DNA from: Cryobacterium sp. SO2
GTDB lineage: Bacteria > Actinomycetota > Actinomycetes > Actinomycetales > Microbacteriaceae
Direction: 5' to 3'
Assembly (NCBI RefSeq): GCF_026151165.2
Contig: NZ_CP117849.1
Span: 1,612,001 to 1,676,000, forward strand
Length of the DNA stretch: 64,000 nt
Shown: positions 8,477 through 15,851 of the stretch, piece after piece
How the letters are laid out: each line of letters begins with the position of its first letter
Numbering within the stretch: the stretch's first letter is position 1
The notes under the pieces: model-generated
The model's input: the letters and a program-made list of their open reading frames with translations, nothing else
What the model was told of the DNA's origin: nothing
The model's database searches: none
Translations under genes and position numbers: made by a program

Positions 8477-9205
8477 GTGCATACCTCGCCAGTGCAGACC
8501 TATACCGCGGCCCAGGTGCGCGAGGCCGAAGCGCCCTTCCTCGAGCGGGGCGTTCCGCTCATGGACAGGGCGGCCCGGGCGCTGGCGAACGAGGCGGCGG
8601 CACTTCTCACGACGCAGCGTGGGGGAGTGGAGGGTGCGCGGGTGCTGGTGCTGGCCGGGTCAGGCAACAACGGCGCGGACGCCCTGTATGCCGCGGAGCT
8701 GCTGGCCGGCGAGGGCGCGGTGCTGTGCATCCTGCCCACCAGCGACCGCCTGCACGTGGGCGCACTCGAGACCGCCCTCGCCCGGGGCGCCGACCTGCGG
8801 CCCGTGGACGAACTACCCGAGGTGATCGCCGGCCTCGCCCGGGCGGCCGACCTGATCCTGGACGGCATCGTGGGCACGGGCACCACCGGCCGCCCAGCGC
8901 TGCGTGGGGCGGCACGGCGCACCGTGGCGGCGATCCTGCCGGTTCTCTCTGCTGATCCGTCCGCCGGTCCCTCCGCTGAGCATCCGCCCCTGGTCGTGGC
9001 CGTCGACCTGCCCAGCGGCATCGGCGTGGACGACGGCACGGTGCCGGATCCCACGGTGCTGCGGGCCGACCTCACGGTGACGTTCGGCGGCTGCAAGACC
9101 GGGCTCGTGCGGAGCCCGGCGGCCGACTTTGCCGGCCGGGTGGTCGTGGCCGACATCGGCATCGGCGAGGAGCTGGAGCGCATCCGCCGCCGCGACCTCG
9201 CCTGA
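8477..9205 (+). CDS. nnrE: NAD(P)H-hydrate epimerase (YjeF N-terminal domain)
   Basis: A 242-residue YjeF_N protein that interconverts the R and S forms of hydrated NAD(P)H so that the dehydratase can repair them. Landmarks are MDRAARALANEAA, the phosphate-binding VLVLAGSGNNGADAL, LILDGIVGTGTTGRP with the catalytic Asp, and AVDLPSGIGVDDG. The C-terminal ADP-dependent dehydratase domain found in the E. coli fusion is absent, so a separate NnrD is expected elsewhere. The GTG start fits a leaderless promoter. Confidence 0.9.
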   Translation: MHTSPVQTYTAAQVREAEAPFLERGVPLMDRAARALANEAAALLTTQRGGVEGARVLVLAGSGNNGADALYAAELLAGEGAVLCILPTSDRLHVGALETALARGADLRPVDELPEVIAGLARAADLILDGIVGTGTTGRPALRGAARRTVAAILPVLSADPSAGPSAEHPPLVVAVDLPSGIGVDDGTVPDPTVLRADLTVTFGGCKTGLVRSPAADFAGRVVVADIGIGEELERIRRRDLA

Positions 9206-9228
9206 GCGCTCCCACGCGTCGTCGAGAT

Positions 9229-9274
9229 GCCGCAAAACTCCCTTTGGCGGGCGCTGAAGGGGCGCTTTGCGGCA
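9229..9274. repeat. Palindromic intergenic repeat, family A copy 3
   Basis: Arms GCCGCAAAACTCCCTTT and GAAGGGGCGCTTTGCGGC flank GGCGGGCGCT. It is homologous to the two copies at 5.8-5.9 kb but in the opposite orientation, and the arms carry compensating changes. It again lies between convergent genes, so it may act as a terminator. Confidence 0.7.
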
Positions 9275-9399
9275 AGTCGGCGAAGAGCGCCAACGACGAC
9301 GGATGCCGCGCAGCGGCTTGCACCCGTTCCGCCGAGCGGTCCGCCCGAGTCTCCTGCCAGAACGCTAAGAGGCCCGCCTGCTGTGGGCTACGGGGGAAA

Positions 9400-10308
9400 C
9401 TACACCAGGGCGGAGAGCTCCGGCAGGGCGCCGACGGCGTCGATGACCCGGGCGCGCAGCAGGTTGCTCCGCTCGGTGAAGCCACGTTGGCGGCGCACGT
9501 ATTCGGCCTTGCCTGCCGGTGTCTCGATGGCGACCGGCGTGGAGCCCCAGTCGGACAGATCGTAGGGGGAGGCCTGCATGTCGAGTTCGCGGATGTCGCG
9601 GGCGAGGTCGAAGCAGTCCAGCAGCAGTTCCCCGGGAACGAGCGGCCCGAGCTTGATGGCCCACTTGTAGACGTCCATGCCCGCGTGCAGGCAGCCGGGC
9701 TGCTCGAGCCGGGGCTGGTTCTCCCGGCTCGGCAGCACCGGGTGGGCCTGCCCGGCGTTGTGCTCGACGGCGGCGGGGGTGAAGAACCTGAACGCGTCGA
9801 AATGCGTACAGGCGATCCGATGCGATTCCACCACGGTGTCGGTCTCGCCCTGACTAAGCCGCAGCGGGGACTCGTGCCTGTGCTCGTCCTGCTTGTAGAC
9901 CATGGCCCATTCGTGCAGGCCGAAGCAGCCGAAGTTCCCGGCACGCTGCGCGGTGCGGCCCAGCAGTGACACGATGAAACGGATGCTGCGCGCATTCTTC
10001 CGGACGAACGCGGCGCGATCCACGGCCACATCGTCCCCGTCCGTGCGATACCACTTCCAGCCGGCGCGTTCCTCGTGCGCCGCGCCTTGCAGCACGACGT
10101 TCGCGCCGGGGTGCCAGCGCCGCAGCAGTCCGGGCCGGAACGGGTAGTAGGTGAAGAGGAAATCATCGACCGGATGGCTGCGGCCGGTGCCCGCTCGCTC
10201 CCGGCGGCCGAGGGTCGCGGCATCGGCCCTGGCCTGGTGTCGGCGTTCCCGCTCGCGCCACTCGGGGTCGGTGAGCAGCGTGGGCGCGGCACTGGTTTCG
10301 AAGGACAC
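9400..10308 (-). CDS. Conserved actinobacterial protein (often labelled 3-methyladenine DNA glycosylase)
   Basis: A 302-residue soluble protein with conserved-looking blocks HPVDDFLFTYYPFRPGLLRRWHPG, RFIVSLLGRTAQRAGNFGCFGLHEWAMVY and GCLHAGMDVYKWA. From memory, close relatives in Microbacteriaceae are often annotated as 3-methyladenine DNA glycosylases, but I see no helix-hairpin-helix or other glycosylase motif, so I would not accept that function. The GTG start at 10308 is supported by TACCCT ending 6 nt upstream. No operon partner is present. Confidence 0.8.
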   Translation of the reverse strand: MSFETSAAPTLLTDPEWRERERRHQARADAATLGRRERAGTGRSHPVDDFLFTYYPFRPGLLRRWHPGANVVLQGAAHEERAGWKWYRTDGDDVAVDRAAFVRKNARSIRFIVSLLGRTAQRAGNFGCFGLHEWAMVYKQDEHRHESPLRLSQGETDTVVESHRIACTHFDAFRFFTPAAVEHNAGQAHPVLPSRENQPRLEQPGCLHAGMDVYKWAIKLGPLVPGELLLDCFDLARDIRELDMQASPYDLSDWGSTPVAIETPAGKAEYVRRQRGFTERSNLLRARVIDAVGALPELSALV

Positions 10309-10314
10309 GTTTTG

Positions 10315-10320
10315 AGGGTA
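10315..10320 (-). promoter_or_regulatory. Leaderless-type -10 element (TACCCT)
   Basis: TACCCT ends 6 nt before the GTG start at 10308. Confidence 0.45.
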
Positions 10321-10398
10321 CCCGCGGCTGGTCCCGCGCCGCCGGACCGCGGATCGGGTCGCATTTCGGGTGGCTACCCCATAGAGTAGTTACTGGAT

Positions 10399-10411
10399 GG
10401 AACGATGTTCC
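10399..10411. promoter_or_regulatory. Palindromic operator candidate upstream of kduD-like gene
   Basis: A perfect dyad GGAAC-GAT-GTTCC lies 52-64 nt before the start codon, just downstream of TAGAGT/TAGTTA -10-like sequences. This is where a repressor of the sugar-acid dehydrogenase gene would bind. The 3-base centre argues against a LexA box. Confidence 0.45.
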
Positions 10412-10462
10412 GCCGAGCAGAACGCTACACGCGACCTATCAGACTCACAGAGGAGCACTAAA

Positions 10463-11224
10463 ATGACCGCGAACCCCTTCGACCTCACCGGCAAAGTGGC
10501 CATCGTCACGGGAGCAAGCAGCGGCATCGGGCTCGCCATGGCCGAGGGACTGGCCGCGGCCGGCGCCGACATCGTGGGCGTGAGCGTCAACATGCCGATG
10601 ACCGGCAGTGAGGTCTCCCAGCGGGTCGAGGCCCTGGGCCGCACGTTCACCCCCTACGACACCGACTACGCCGACCGTGCCGCGATCACCGCGCTCGGCA
10701 CCGAGCTGGCCGCCCTGAACGCCGACATCCTGATCAACAACGCCGGCACCATCCGCCGCGCCCCGGCCGCCGTGCACTCCGACGAGTTCTGGGACGAGGT
10801 CATCGCCGTGAACCTGTCGTCGCAGTTCGTGCTGAGCCGGGCAGTGGGAGCCAACATGGTGGCCCGCGGCCACGGCAAGATCATCTTCACCGCCTCCCTG
10901 CTGAGCTTCCAGGGCGGCGTGAACGTACCCGGGTACACCGCCTCCAAGTCGGCCATCGTGGGCCTGGCCAAGGCGCTGGCGAACGAATGGGCGGTCTCCG
11001 GCGTCAACGTGAACGCCATCGCACCCGGCTATATCGCCACGGCCAACACCAAGGACCTGCGAGCCGACGGTGAGCGATCCAAGGCGATCCTCGACCGGAT
11101 CCCCGCCGGCCGCTGGGGCGAGGCCTCCGACCTGGTCGGCGCGGCAGTGTTCCTGTCCAGCAGCGCCTCCGACTACATCAACGGCATCACCCTGCCGGTC
11201 GACGGTGGCTGGCTCGCGCGCTAA
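10463..11224 (+). CDS. kduD: SDR oxidoreductase, KduD-like (2-deoxy-D-gluconate / 2-keto-3-deoxygluconate 5-dehydrogenase)
   Basis: A 253-residue classical short-chain dehydrogenase. It has the cofactor motif TGASSGIG after FDLTGKVAIV, NNAG, the catalytic Ser/Tyr/Lys in TASLLSFQGG and YTASK, and C-terminal DYINGITLPVDGGWLAR. The overall pattern (FDLTGKVAIVTG, NAGTIRRAPA, SEFWDEVI-like region) matches KduD/2-deoxy-D-gluconate 3-dehydrogenases of pectin/uronate catabolism. An ATG at 10463 follows AGAGGAG. No kduI, kdgK or transporter is adjacent, so the exact substrate is uncertain. The upstream dyad suggests substrate-responsive control. Confidence 0.88.
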   Translation: MTANPFDLTGKVAIVTGASSGIGLAMAEGLAAAGADIVGVSVNMPMTGSEVSQRVEALGRTFTPYDTDYADRAAITALGTELAALNADILINNAGTIRRAPAAVHSDEFWDEVIAVNLSSQFVLSRAVGANMVARGHGKIIFTASLLSFQGGVNVPGYTASKSAIVGLAKALANEWAVSGVNVNAIAPGYIATANTKDLRADGERSKAILDRIPAGRWGEASDLVGAAVFLSSSASDYINGITLPVDGGWLAR

Positions 11225-11236
11225 CCACCACTGAGT

Positions 11237-11283
11237 TGCGGAAATCCCCCCGTCGTTTCGACAGCGACAGAGGGATTTCCGCA
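11237..11283. terminator. Long palindrome between convergent genes
   Basis: Perfect 12-bp arms TGCGGAAATCCC (11237-11248) and GGGATTTCCGCA (11272-11283) enclose a smaller hairpin (CGTCG...CGACA). It sits 12 nt after the kduD stop and 22 nt from the GST stop. It probably terminates both, although the T-run is short. Confidence 0.6.
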
Positions 11284-11305
11284 TTTCAGCGACGCATCGG
11301 GGCGA

Positions 11306-12343
11306 TCAGAGGGCGGGCACCCGCTCGCCCTCGAGCGGCGCCTCCGGCGGGGTGCCGGTGCCGAAGGGCCGCCCGCCCAGGGCCTCGCGGCCGTGCGCGG
11401 TGAGCCACACCGAGGCATCCGGCCCCTTGGGCACGATGCCGGTGGGGTTGATGTCGCTGTGCGTCACGTAGTAGTGCTTCTTGATCTGCTCGAAGTCGAT
11501 GGTGTCGCCGAAGCCCGGCGTCTGGAAGAGGTCCCGGGCATAGGCCCACAGCACCGGCATCTCGCTGAGCTTGTTGCGGTTGCACTTGAAGTGGCCGTGG
11601 TAGACCGCGTCGAACCGCGCCAGCGTGGTGAAGAGGCGGATGTCCGCCTCCGTGATGGTGTCGCCCACGAGGTACCGCTGGCCGGCCAGGCGGTCCTCCA
11701 GCCAGTCCAGGCGCGCGAACAGGGTGTTGTAGGCCCGCTCATAGGACTTCTGGCTGCCGGCGAAACCGCACTTGTAGACGCCGTTGTTCACGTCGTGGAA
11801 GATCAGGTTGGCGACCTCGTCGATCTCGGTGCGCAGCGCCTCCGGGTAGAGGTCGGGGGCACCGGGGCGGTGGTACTCCACCCACTCCGTCTCGAAGTCC
11901 AGGGTGATCTGCGGATAGTTGTTGGTCACCAGCTTGCCGGTGGGCACATCCACGATCGCCGGCACGGTGATGCCGCGGGGGTAGTCCGGGAAACGCGCGA
12001 AGTATGCGTCCTGGATGCGTTCGATGCCGAGCACGGGGTCGACGCCGTTCGGGTCGAGGTCGAAGGTCCAGCTGTTCTTGTCGTGGGTGGGACCGGGCAG
12101 TCCGAGTGAGATGACGCCCTCGAGGCCCAGCAGGCGGCGCACGATGGCGGTGCGGTTCGCCCACGGGCAGGCGCGTGCGGCCACGAGGCGGTAGCGTCCG
12201 GGTTCCACCGGCCAGCCGTCACGGCCGTCGCGCGTGATGCGGTCTTCGACGTAGTTCGTGTCGCGGTTGAAGTCCTTGCCGGGCTCCACGTAGCTGGGGG
12301 TGAGGTCGCTGGCCGTGAGATCGCTGGGGGTGACATTGCTCAT
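11306..12343 (-). CDS. Xi-class glutathione S-transferase-like (glutathionyl/mycothiolyl-hydroquinone reductase)
   Basis: A 345-residue protein of the YqjG/EcmB (xi-class GST) family. It has the N-terminal catalytic-Cys motif ACPWANR within a thioredoxin fold and a C-terminal helical domain with [33 protein letters not shown]. Family members reductively remove a thiol from conjugated hydroquinones. Actinobacteria make mycothiol rather than glutathione, so the natural thiol is probably mycothiol (inference). The start at 12343 has TAGCGT ending 6 nt upstream. The N-terminus carries a short duplication ([10 protein letters not shown]) encoded by a 15-bp tandem repeat. Confidence 0.9.
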   Translation of the reverse strand: [345 protein letters not shown]

Positions 12344-12349
12344 GGCACC

Positions 12350-12355
12350 ACGCTA
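12350..12355 (-). promoter_or_regulatory. Leaderless-type -10 element (TAGCGT)
   Basis: TAGCGT ends 6 nt before the GST ATG at 12343. Confidence 0.45.
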
Positions 12356-12395
12356 CGGGAAAAACCCGTGCGTACGCATGGAGTTCGCGGTCTGC

Positions 12396-12692
12396 TTAGT
12401 CGTGCAGGTGGTGCAGCGGCCATCCCGTCGACGCGGCGAGCAGGTCGAGGAGGGACTGCGCCGCCGCCCGGGCCTCGGCCGCGCCGCGCGGGTCGTAGAC
12501 GTCGATCGCCAGCGGAGGGGCTTCGCCGAACTTGGGGATGTCCACCTCGACCCGGCCGCCGTGCGGCAGGGCCACGAAGGCGTGCGCTGTCTGCGCGCCC
12601 TGCACCGCAGCATCCAGAGTCAGGGCGATGATCCCCAGCGCCTCCGGCTTGGTGGCGTGGGTATCGGCGACGATGGTGGCGACGTGGTCCAT
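12396..12692 (-). CDS. Hypothetical protein, 98 residues
   Basis: A small soluble protein with no family that I recognise. It ends in LLAASTGWPLHHLHD and has no membrane segment. The ATG at 12692 has AAGGA upstream at normal spacing. The frame stays open much further upstream only because it is antisense to the hydrolase gene. It is divergent from that hydrolase. Confidence 0.65.
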   Translation of the reverse strand: MDHVATIVADTHATKPEALGIIALTLDAAVQGAQTAHAFVALPHGGRVEVDIPKFGEAPPLAIDVYDPRGAAEARAAAQSLLDLLAASTGWPLHHLHD

Positions 12693-12842
12693 GGCTGTCC
12701 TTCGGTGGGTCGAGTGTGCGTCAGCGTAACCCAGCCGGCGCTCTCCCGGCACTTGCGCGCGGGGAGCATCCCGGATATTTACAACCAGAACGGATGCGGC
12801 GCACCTCGACGCCCGCACCGGCAGCCTGGAAGGACAGCCACC

Positions 12843-13709
12843 ATGGCCACACCGGAACCTCCCACCCTCGCCGGTTGGGAAATCGACGAGATCGACCGCG
12901 CCAATGCGTCCGGCCTCACGCCCGTTGTCTTCGTGCACGGCCTCTGGCTGCTCTCCAGCAGCTGGAAGCCGTGGCGGGACCTGTTCGAGGCGAACGGGTT
13001 CATCACCGTCGCTCCCGGCTGGCCCGACGACCCCCGCACGGTGGAGGAGGCCTTCGCGTCTCCAGACGCCTTCGCCCACAAGATGGTGCAGCAGGTCACC
13101 GACCACTATCTCGAGGCGATCTCCCGGTTGGACCGCAAGCCCGCGGTGATCGGCCACTCGTTCGGCGGCCTGATCGCGCAGAAGCTGGCCGGGGAGGGAG
13201 TGGCCTTCGCGACGGTCTCCATCGACAACGCCCCGTTCAAGGGCGTGCTGCCGCTGCCCGCCTCCGCACTCAAGTCGGCGTCGCCCGTGCTCGGCAATCC
13301 GGGCAACCGGGGCAAGGCCATTGCGCTCACCTTCGAGCAGTTCGAGTACGGCTGGGCGAACAACCTCGACGAGACCGAAGCGAGACAGCTGTACACCGAC
13401 TTCCATGTGCCGGCCTCCGGCGCACCCCTGTTCCAGGCGGCCGTGGCCAACTTCAACCCGTTCGGCGGGGAGACCAGGGTGGACACGAAGAACCCCAACC
13501 GGGGAGCGCTGCTCGTGCTGGCCGGGGAGAACGACAACACGGTGCCGCTGGCGATCACCAGGGCCAGCTACAAGCTGCAGGCCAGGAACGAGGGCATCAC
13601 CGAGATCACCGAGATCCCCGGCCGGGGCCATTCACTGGTGATCGACAGCGGATGGCGCGATGTGGCCGACCTGGCCTTCAGCTTCATCAGCAGGTTCGCC
13701 CCCGCGTGA
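12843..13709 (+). CDS. Alpha/beta hydrolase
   Basis: A 288-residue alpha/beta-hydrolase-fold protein. Visible landmarks are the oxyanion segment VVFVHGLWLLSSSW, the nucleophile elbow GHSFGG, the acid-loop region GENDNTVP, and the catalytic His in GRGHSL. It has no signal peptide, so it is cytosolic. The start codon ATG at 12843 follows GGAAGGA. A second hydrolase gene lies 42 nt downstream on the same strand, so the two may be co-transcribed. The substrate cannot be told from sequence. Confidence 0.9.
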   Translation: MATPEPPTLAGWEIDEIDRANASGLTPVVFVHGLWLLSSSWKPWRDLFEANGFITVAPGWPDDPRTVEEAFASPDAFAHKMVQQVTDHYLEAISRLDRKPAVIGHSFGGLIAQKLAGEGVAFATVSIDNAPFKGVLPLPASALKSASPVLGNPGNRGKAIALTFEQFEYGWANNLDETEARQLYTDFHVPASGAPLFQAAVANFNPFGGETRVDTKNPNRGALLVLAGENDNTVPLAITRASYKLQARNEGITEITEIPGRGHSLVIDSGWRDVADLAFSFISRFAPA

Positions 13710-13751
13710 CCTGCCCGCGCTGAGAACGGAGAGCTGAGAACGGAGAGGATC

Positions 13752-15224
13752 ATGGGTGAGCGGCTGCCGATCATCTACGTGCGGGGATTCGCCGGGGGAC
13801 AGGGCGCGATCGACACCGCCGCGGACGACCCGTTCTACGGCCTCAACGAGGGATCCGTGCACGTGCGGGTGGGAGCCAACGGCACGCCGCAGTTCTATCA
13901 GTACGAGGGCCCGCTGATCCGGCTGGTCAAGGAGCAGGGCTACGACGTGCGCATCGAAGGCAGCCAGCAGCGGGTGTTGCTCGACGCCGAGGCGGGCTCC
14001 CTGCGCGCCGACTCGGTGTGGATCTACAGGTTCTATGACGCCGCCGCCGGCACCTTCGGCACGCCGCCGCAGACCTACGACATCCGCAAGGCCGCCCAGG
14101 GCCTGGCCGACTTCATCGCCCTGGTGCGGGAGAAATCCGCCGGCCACCCGCCGGTGTACCTCGTGGCGCACTCGATGGGCGGCCTGATCTGCCGCACGGC
14201 CCTGCAGGTGAACCTCGCCGACCCGCGCGCATCCGTGTCGAAGCTGTGCACCATCGGCACCCCGCACGGTGGGATCGACCCCGAGCTGGGTGGCCCCATC
14301 GGTGGCTGGATCCTCAACACCTTCGGCCCGCAGGGTTCGCGGATCTTCGCGCCGGAGTTCATGCGCGAGTACCTCTACCCGGCGGATGCGCCCGGTCCTG
14401 CCAACGGCGACACCCGGCGGATGAGCGGGGCCTTCACCCCGGACCGGGTGCTGAGCATCGTGGGCACCAACGCGCGCGACTACGACGTGGCACTGGGCCT
14501 GTCGAGCGCGGTGATGGGGGTGCAGAGCGACGGGCTCGTCGCCATCCGCAACGCCTATGTGGTGGGGTCGGCCCGCGCCTACCTGCACCGCTCGCATTCC
14601 GGCCGGTACGGGCTGGTGAACTCGGAGGAGGCCTATCAGAACCTCAAGAGATTCCTCTTCGGCACCCTGCGGGTGGAGATCGGGCTGCGCGGGCTGGCCT
14701 TCGAGGAGACCAGGGTGTGGCAGGCCGAGGTGCGCCTGGCCATCCGCAAGCTGCCCGTGCTGATCCACGAGCAGACGGCCGACCACTACTGCCCGGTCGA
14801 CCTCAACGCGGAGGCGAAACGGATCGCCACACCGCTGTCGCCCGTTCCGCTGATCACGGTCTTCCTGATCCCCAATCCGCAGAACGTGGCGCGCTACGCC
14901 CTCGACATCACGCTGCTCTCCCTCGAGGAGCGAGGCGGAATCTTCGGCTTCGGCGAACACCTCGAGCAGATCGGCGACTGGCAGGACTCGCTCATCGTGG
15001 AGATCGTGCTCAGCGAGGACGGCGCGCTCACCCACATCCAGTGGGAGTGGAACAGCACCCTCACCGAGCGGCCCGGGATGGCCGAGCTGTCGAACACCCT
15101 GGACTGGGCCTCCGGGCGCAGCGCGGATGGCAGCTGGCATCCCGTGATCCCGCTGCCCCATGTGGCCGCGCGGCTGCTGGGCGACGAGGCCGGCCTGGCG
15201 CTCGCGGTGTCGCACTGGAACTGA
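13752..15224 (+). CDS. Alpha/beta hydrolase with lipase-like nucleophile elbow
   Basis: A 490-residue protein. The N-terminal half is an esterase/lipase fold: IIYVRGFAGGQ near the N-terminus, VYLVAHSMGGLICRTAL as nucleophile elbow, and CTIGTPHGGIDP typical of PGAP1/LipA-like lipases. The C-terminal ~170 residues (after NLKRFLFGTLRVEIGL) look like beta-rich sandwich domains with no motif that I recognise. No signal peptide is evident, so it may act in the cytosol or need another export route. GGAGAGG precedes the ATG. It probably shares a transcript with the upstream hydrolase. Confidence 0.87.
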   Translation: MGERLPIIYVRGFAGGQGAIDTAADDPFYGLNEGSVHVRVGANGTPQFYQYEGPLIRLVKEQGYDVRIEGSQQRVLLDAEAGSLRADSVWIYRFYDAAAGTFGTPPQTYDIRKAAQGLADFIALVREKSAGHPPVYLVAHSMGGLICRTALQVNLADPRASVSKLCTIGTPHGGIDPELGGPIGGWILNTFGPQGSRIFAPEFMREYLYPADAPGPANGDTRRMSGAFTPDRVLSIVGTNARDYDVALGLSSAVMGVQSDGLVAIRNAYVVGSARAYLHRSHSGRYGLVNSEEAYQNLKRFLFGTLRVEIGLRGLAFEETRVWQAEVRLAIRKLPVLIHEQTADHYCPVDLNAEAKRIATPLSPVPLITVFLIPNPQNVARYALDITLLSLEERGGIFGFGEHLEQIGDWQDSLIVEIVLSEDGALTHIQWEWNSTLTERPGMAELSNTLDWASGRSADGSWHPVIPLPHVAARLLGDEAGLALAVSHWN

Positions 15225-15345
15225 CACCGCAATTCGTGCCCAAGCCTCCCGCAGACGTGCCGTGCGGCCGATAATCGTGCAGAACGCTCAGAACCGCACG
15301 CATCCATGACGTCCAGCGCTTGTCTGGACAGTGAGGAGAACCATC

Positions 15346-15768
15346 ATGAGCACCAAGCTCAACCCCTACCTCGGCTTCCGCGACAACGCCAAGGAGGCGA
15401 TGGAGTTCTACCACTCGGTCTTCGGCGGGGAGCTGACGCACAGCACCTTCGGGGAATTCCACGCCAGCGACGACCCGAGCGAGCAGGACAAGACCATGCA
15501 TGCCGCACTCACCACTCCGAGCGGTCTGACGCTGATGGCGGCGGACACGCCCAACGCCATGGAGTACACGCCCGGCAACAACTACTCGGTGTCGCTGAGC
15601 GGCGACAGCGCGGATGCCGCGGAGCTGCAGGGCTATTGGGACAAGCTCGTCGACGGCGGGTCGGTGACGATGCCGTTGGCGGCGGCGCCGTGGGGCGACA
15701 GTTTTGGCATGTGCGTCGACAAGTTCGGCGTGGCCTGGCTGGTCAACATCGCGGGCGCCCCGCAGTAA
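15346..15768 (+). CDS. VOC/PhnB-like glyoxalase-fold protein
   Basis: A 140-residue protein with the PhnB-type vicinal-oxygen-chelate pattern (NPYLGFRDNAKEAMEFYHSVFGG, then WGDSFGMCVDKFGVAWLVNI). Members bind metals or small molecules; few have known substrates. The ATG at 15346 is preferred because GAGGAG lies just upstream. The gene is followed by a long palindromic repeat. Confidence 0.9.
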   Translation: MSTKLNPYLGFRDNAKEAMEFYHSVFGGELTHSTFGEFHASDDPSEQDKTMHAALTTPSGLTLMAADTPNAMEYTPGNNYSVSLSGDSADAAELQGYWDKLVDGGSVTMPLAAAPWGDSFGMCVDKFGVAWLVNIAGAPQ

Positions 15769-15775
15769 ACCCTTC

Positions 15776-15836
15776 CGCGAGCCGTGACTTGAGCCCCGAA
15801 AATCGAGGATTTTCGGGGCTCTTCTCACGGCTCGGG
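15776..15836. repeat. Palindromic intergenic repeat, family B copy 1
   Basis: Outer arms CGCGAGCCGTGA and CTCACGGCTCG enclose inner arms GCCCCGAAAATC/GATTTTCGGGGC. The total is ~61 bp. The same layout recurs at 17873-17933 and 37505-37566. Here it follows the VOC gene and could terminate it. Confidence 0.8.
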
Positions 15837-15851
15837 GGATTTGGGGCGAGA

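Noticed and set aside
9400..10308. 3-methyladenine DNA glycosylase
   Set aside because: No helix-hairpin-helix, catalytic Asp context or AAG/MPG-type residues were seen; kept as a conserved protein of unknown function.
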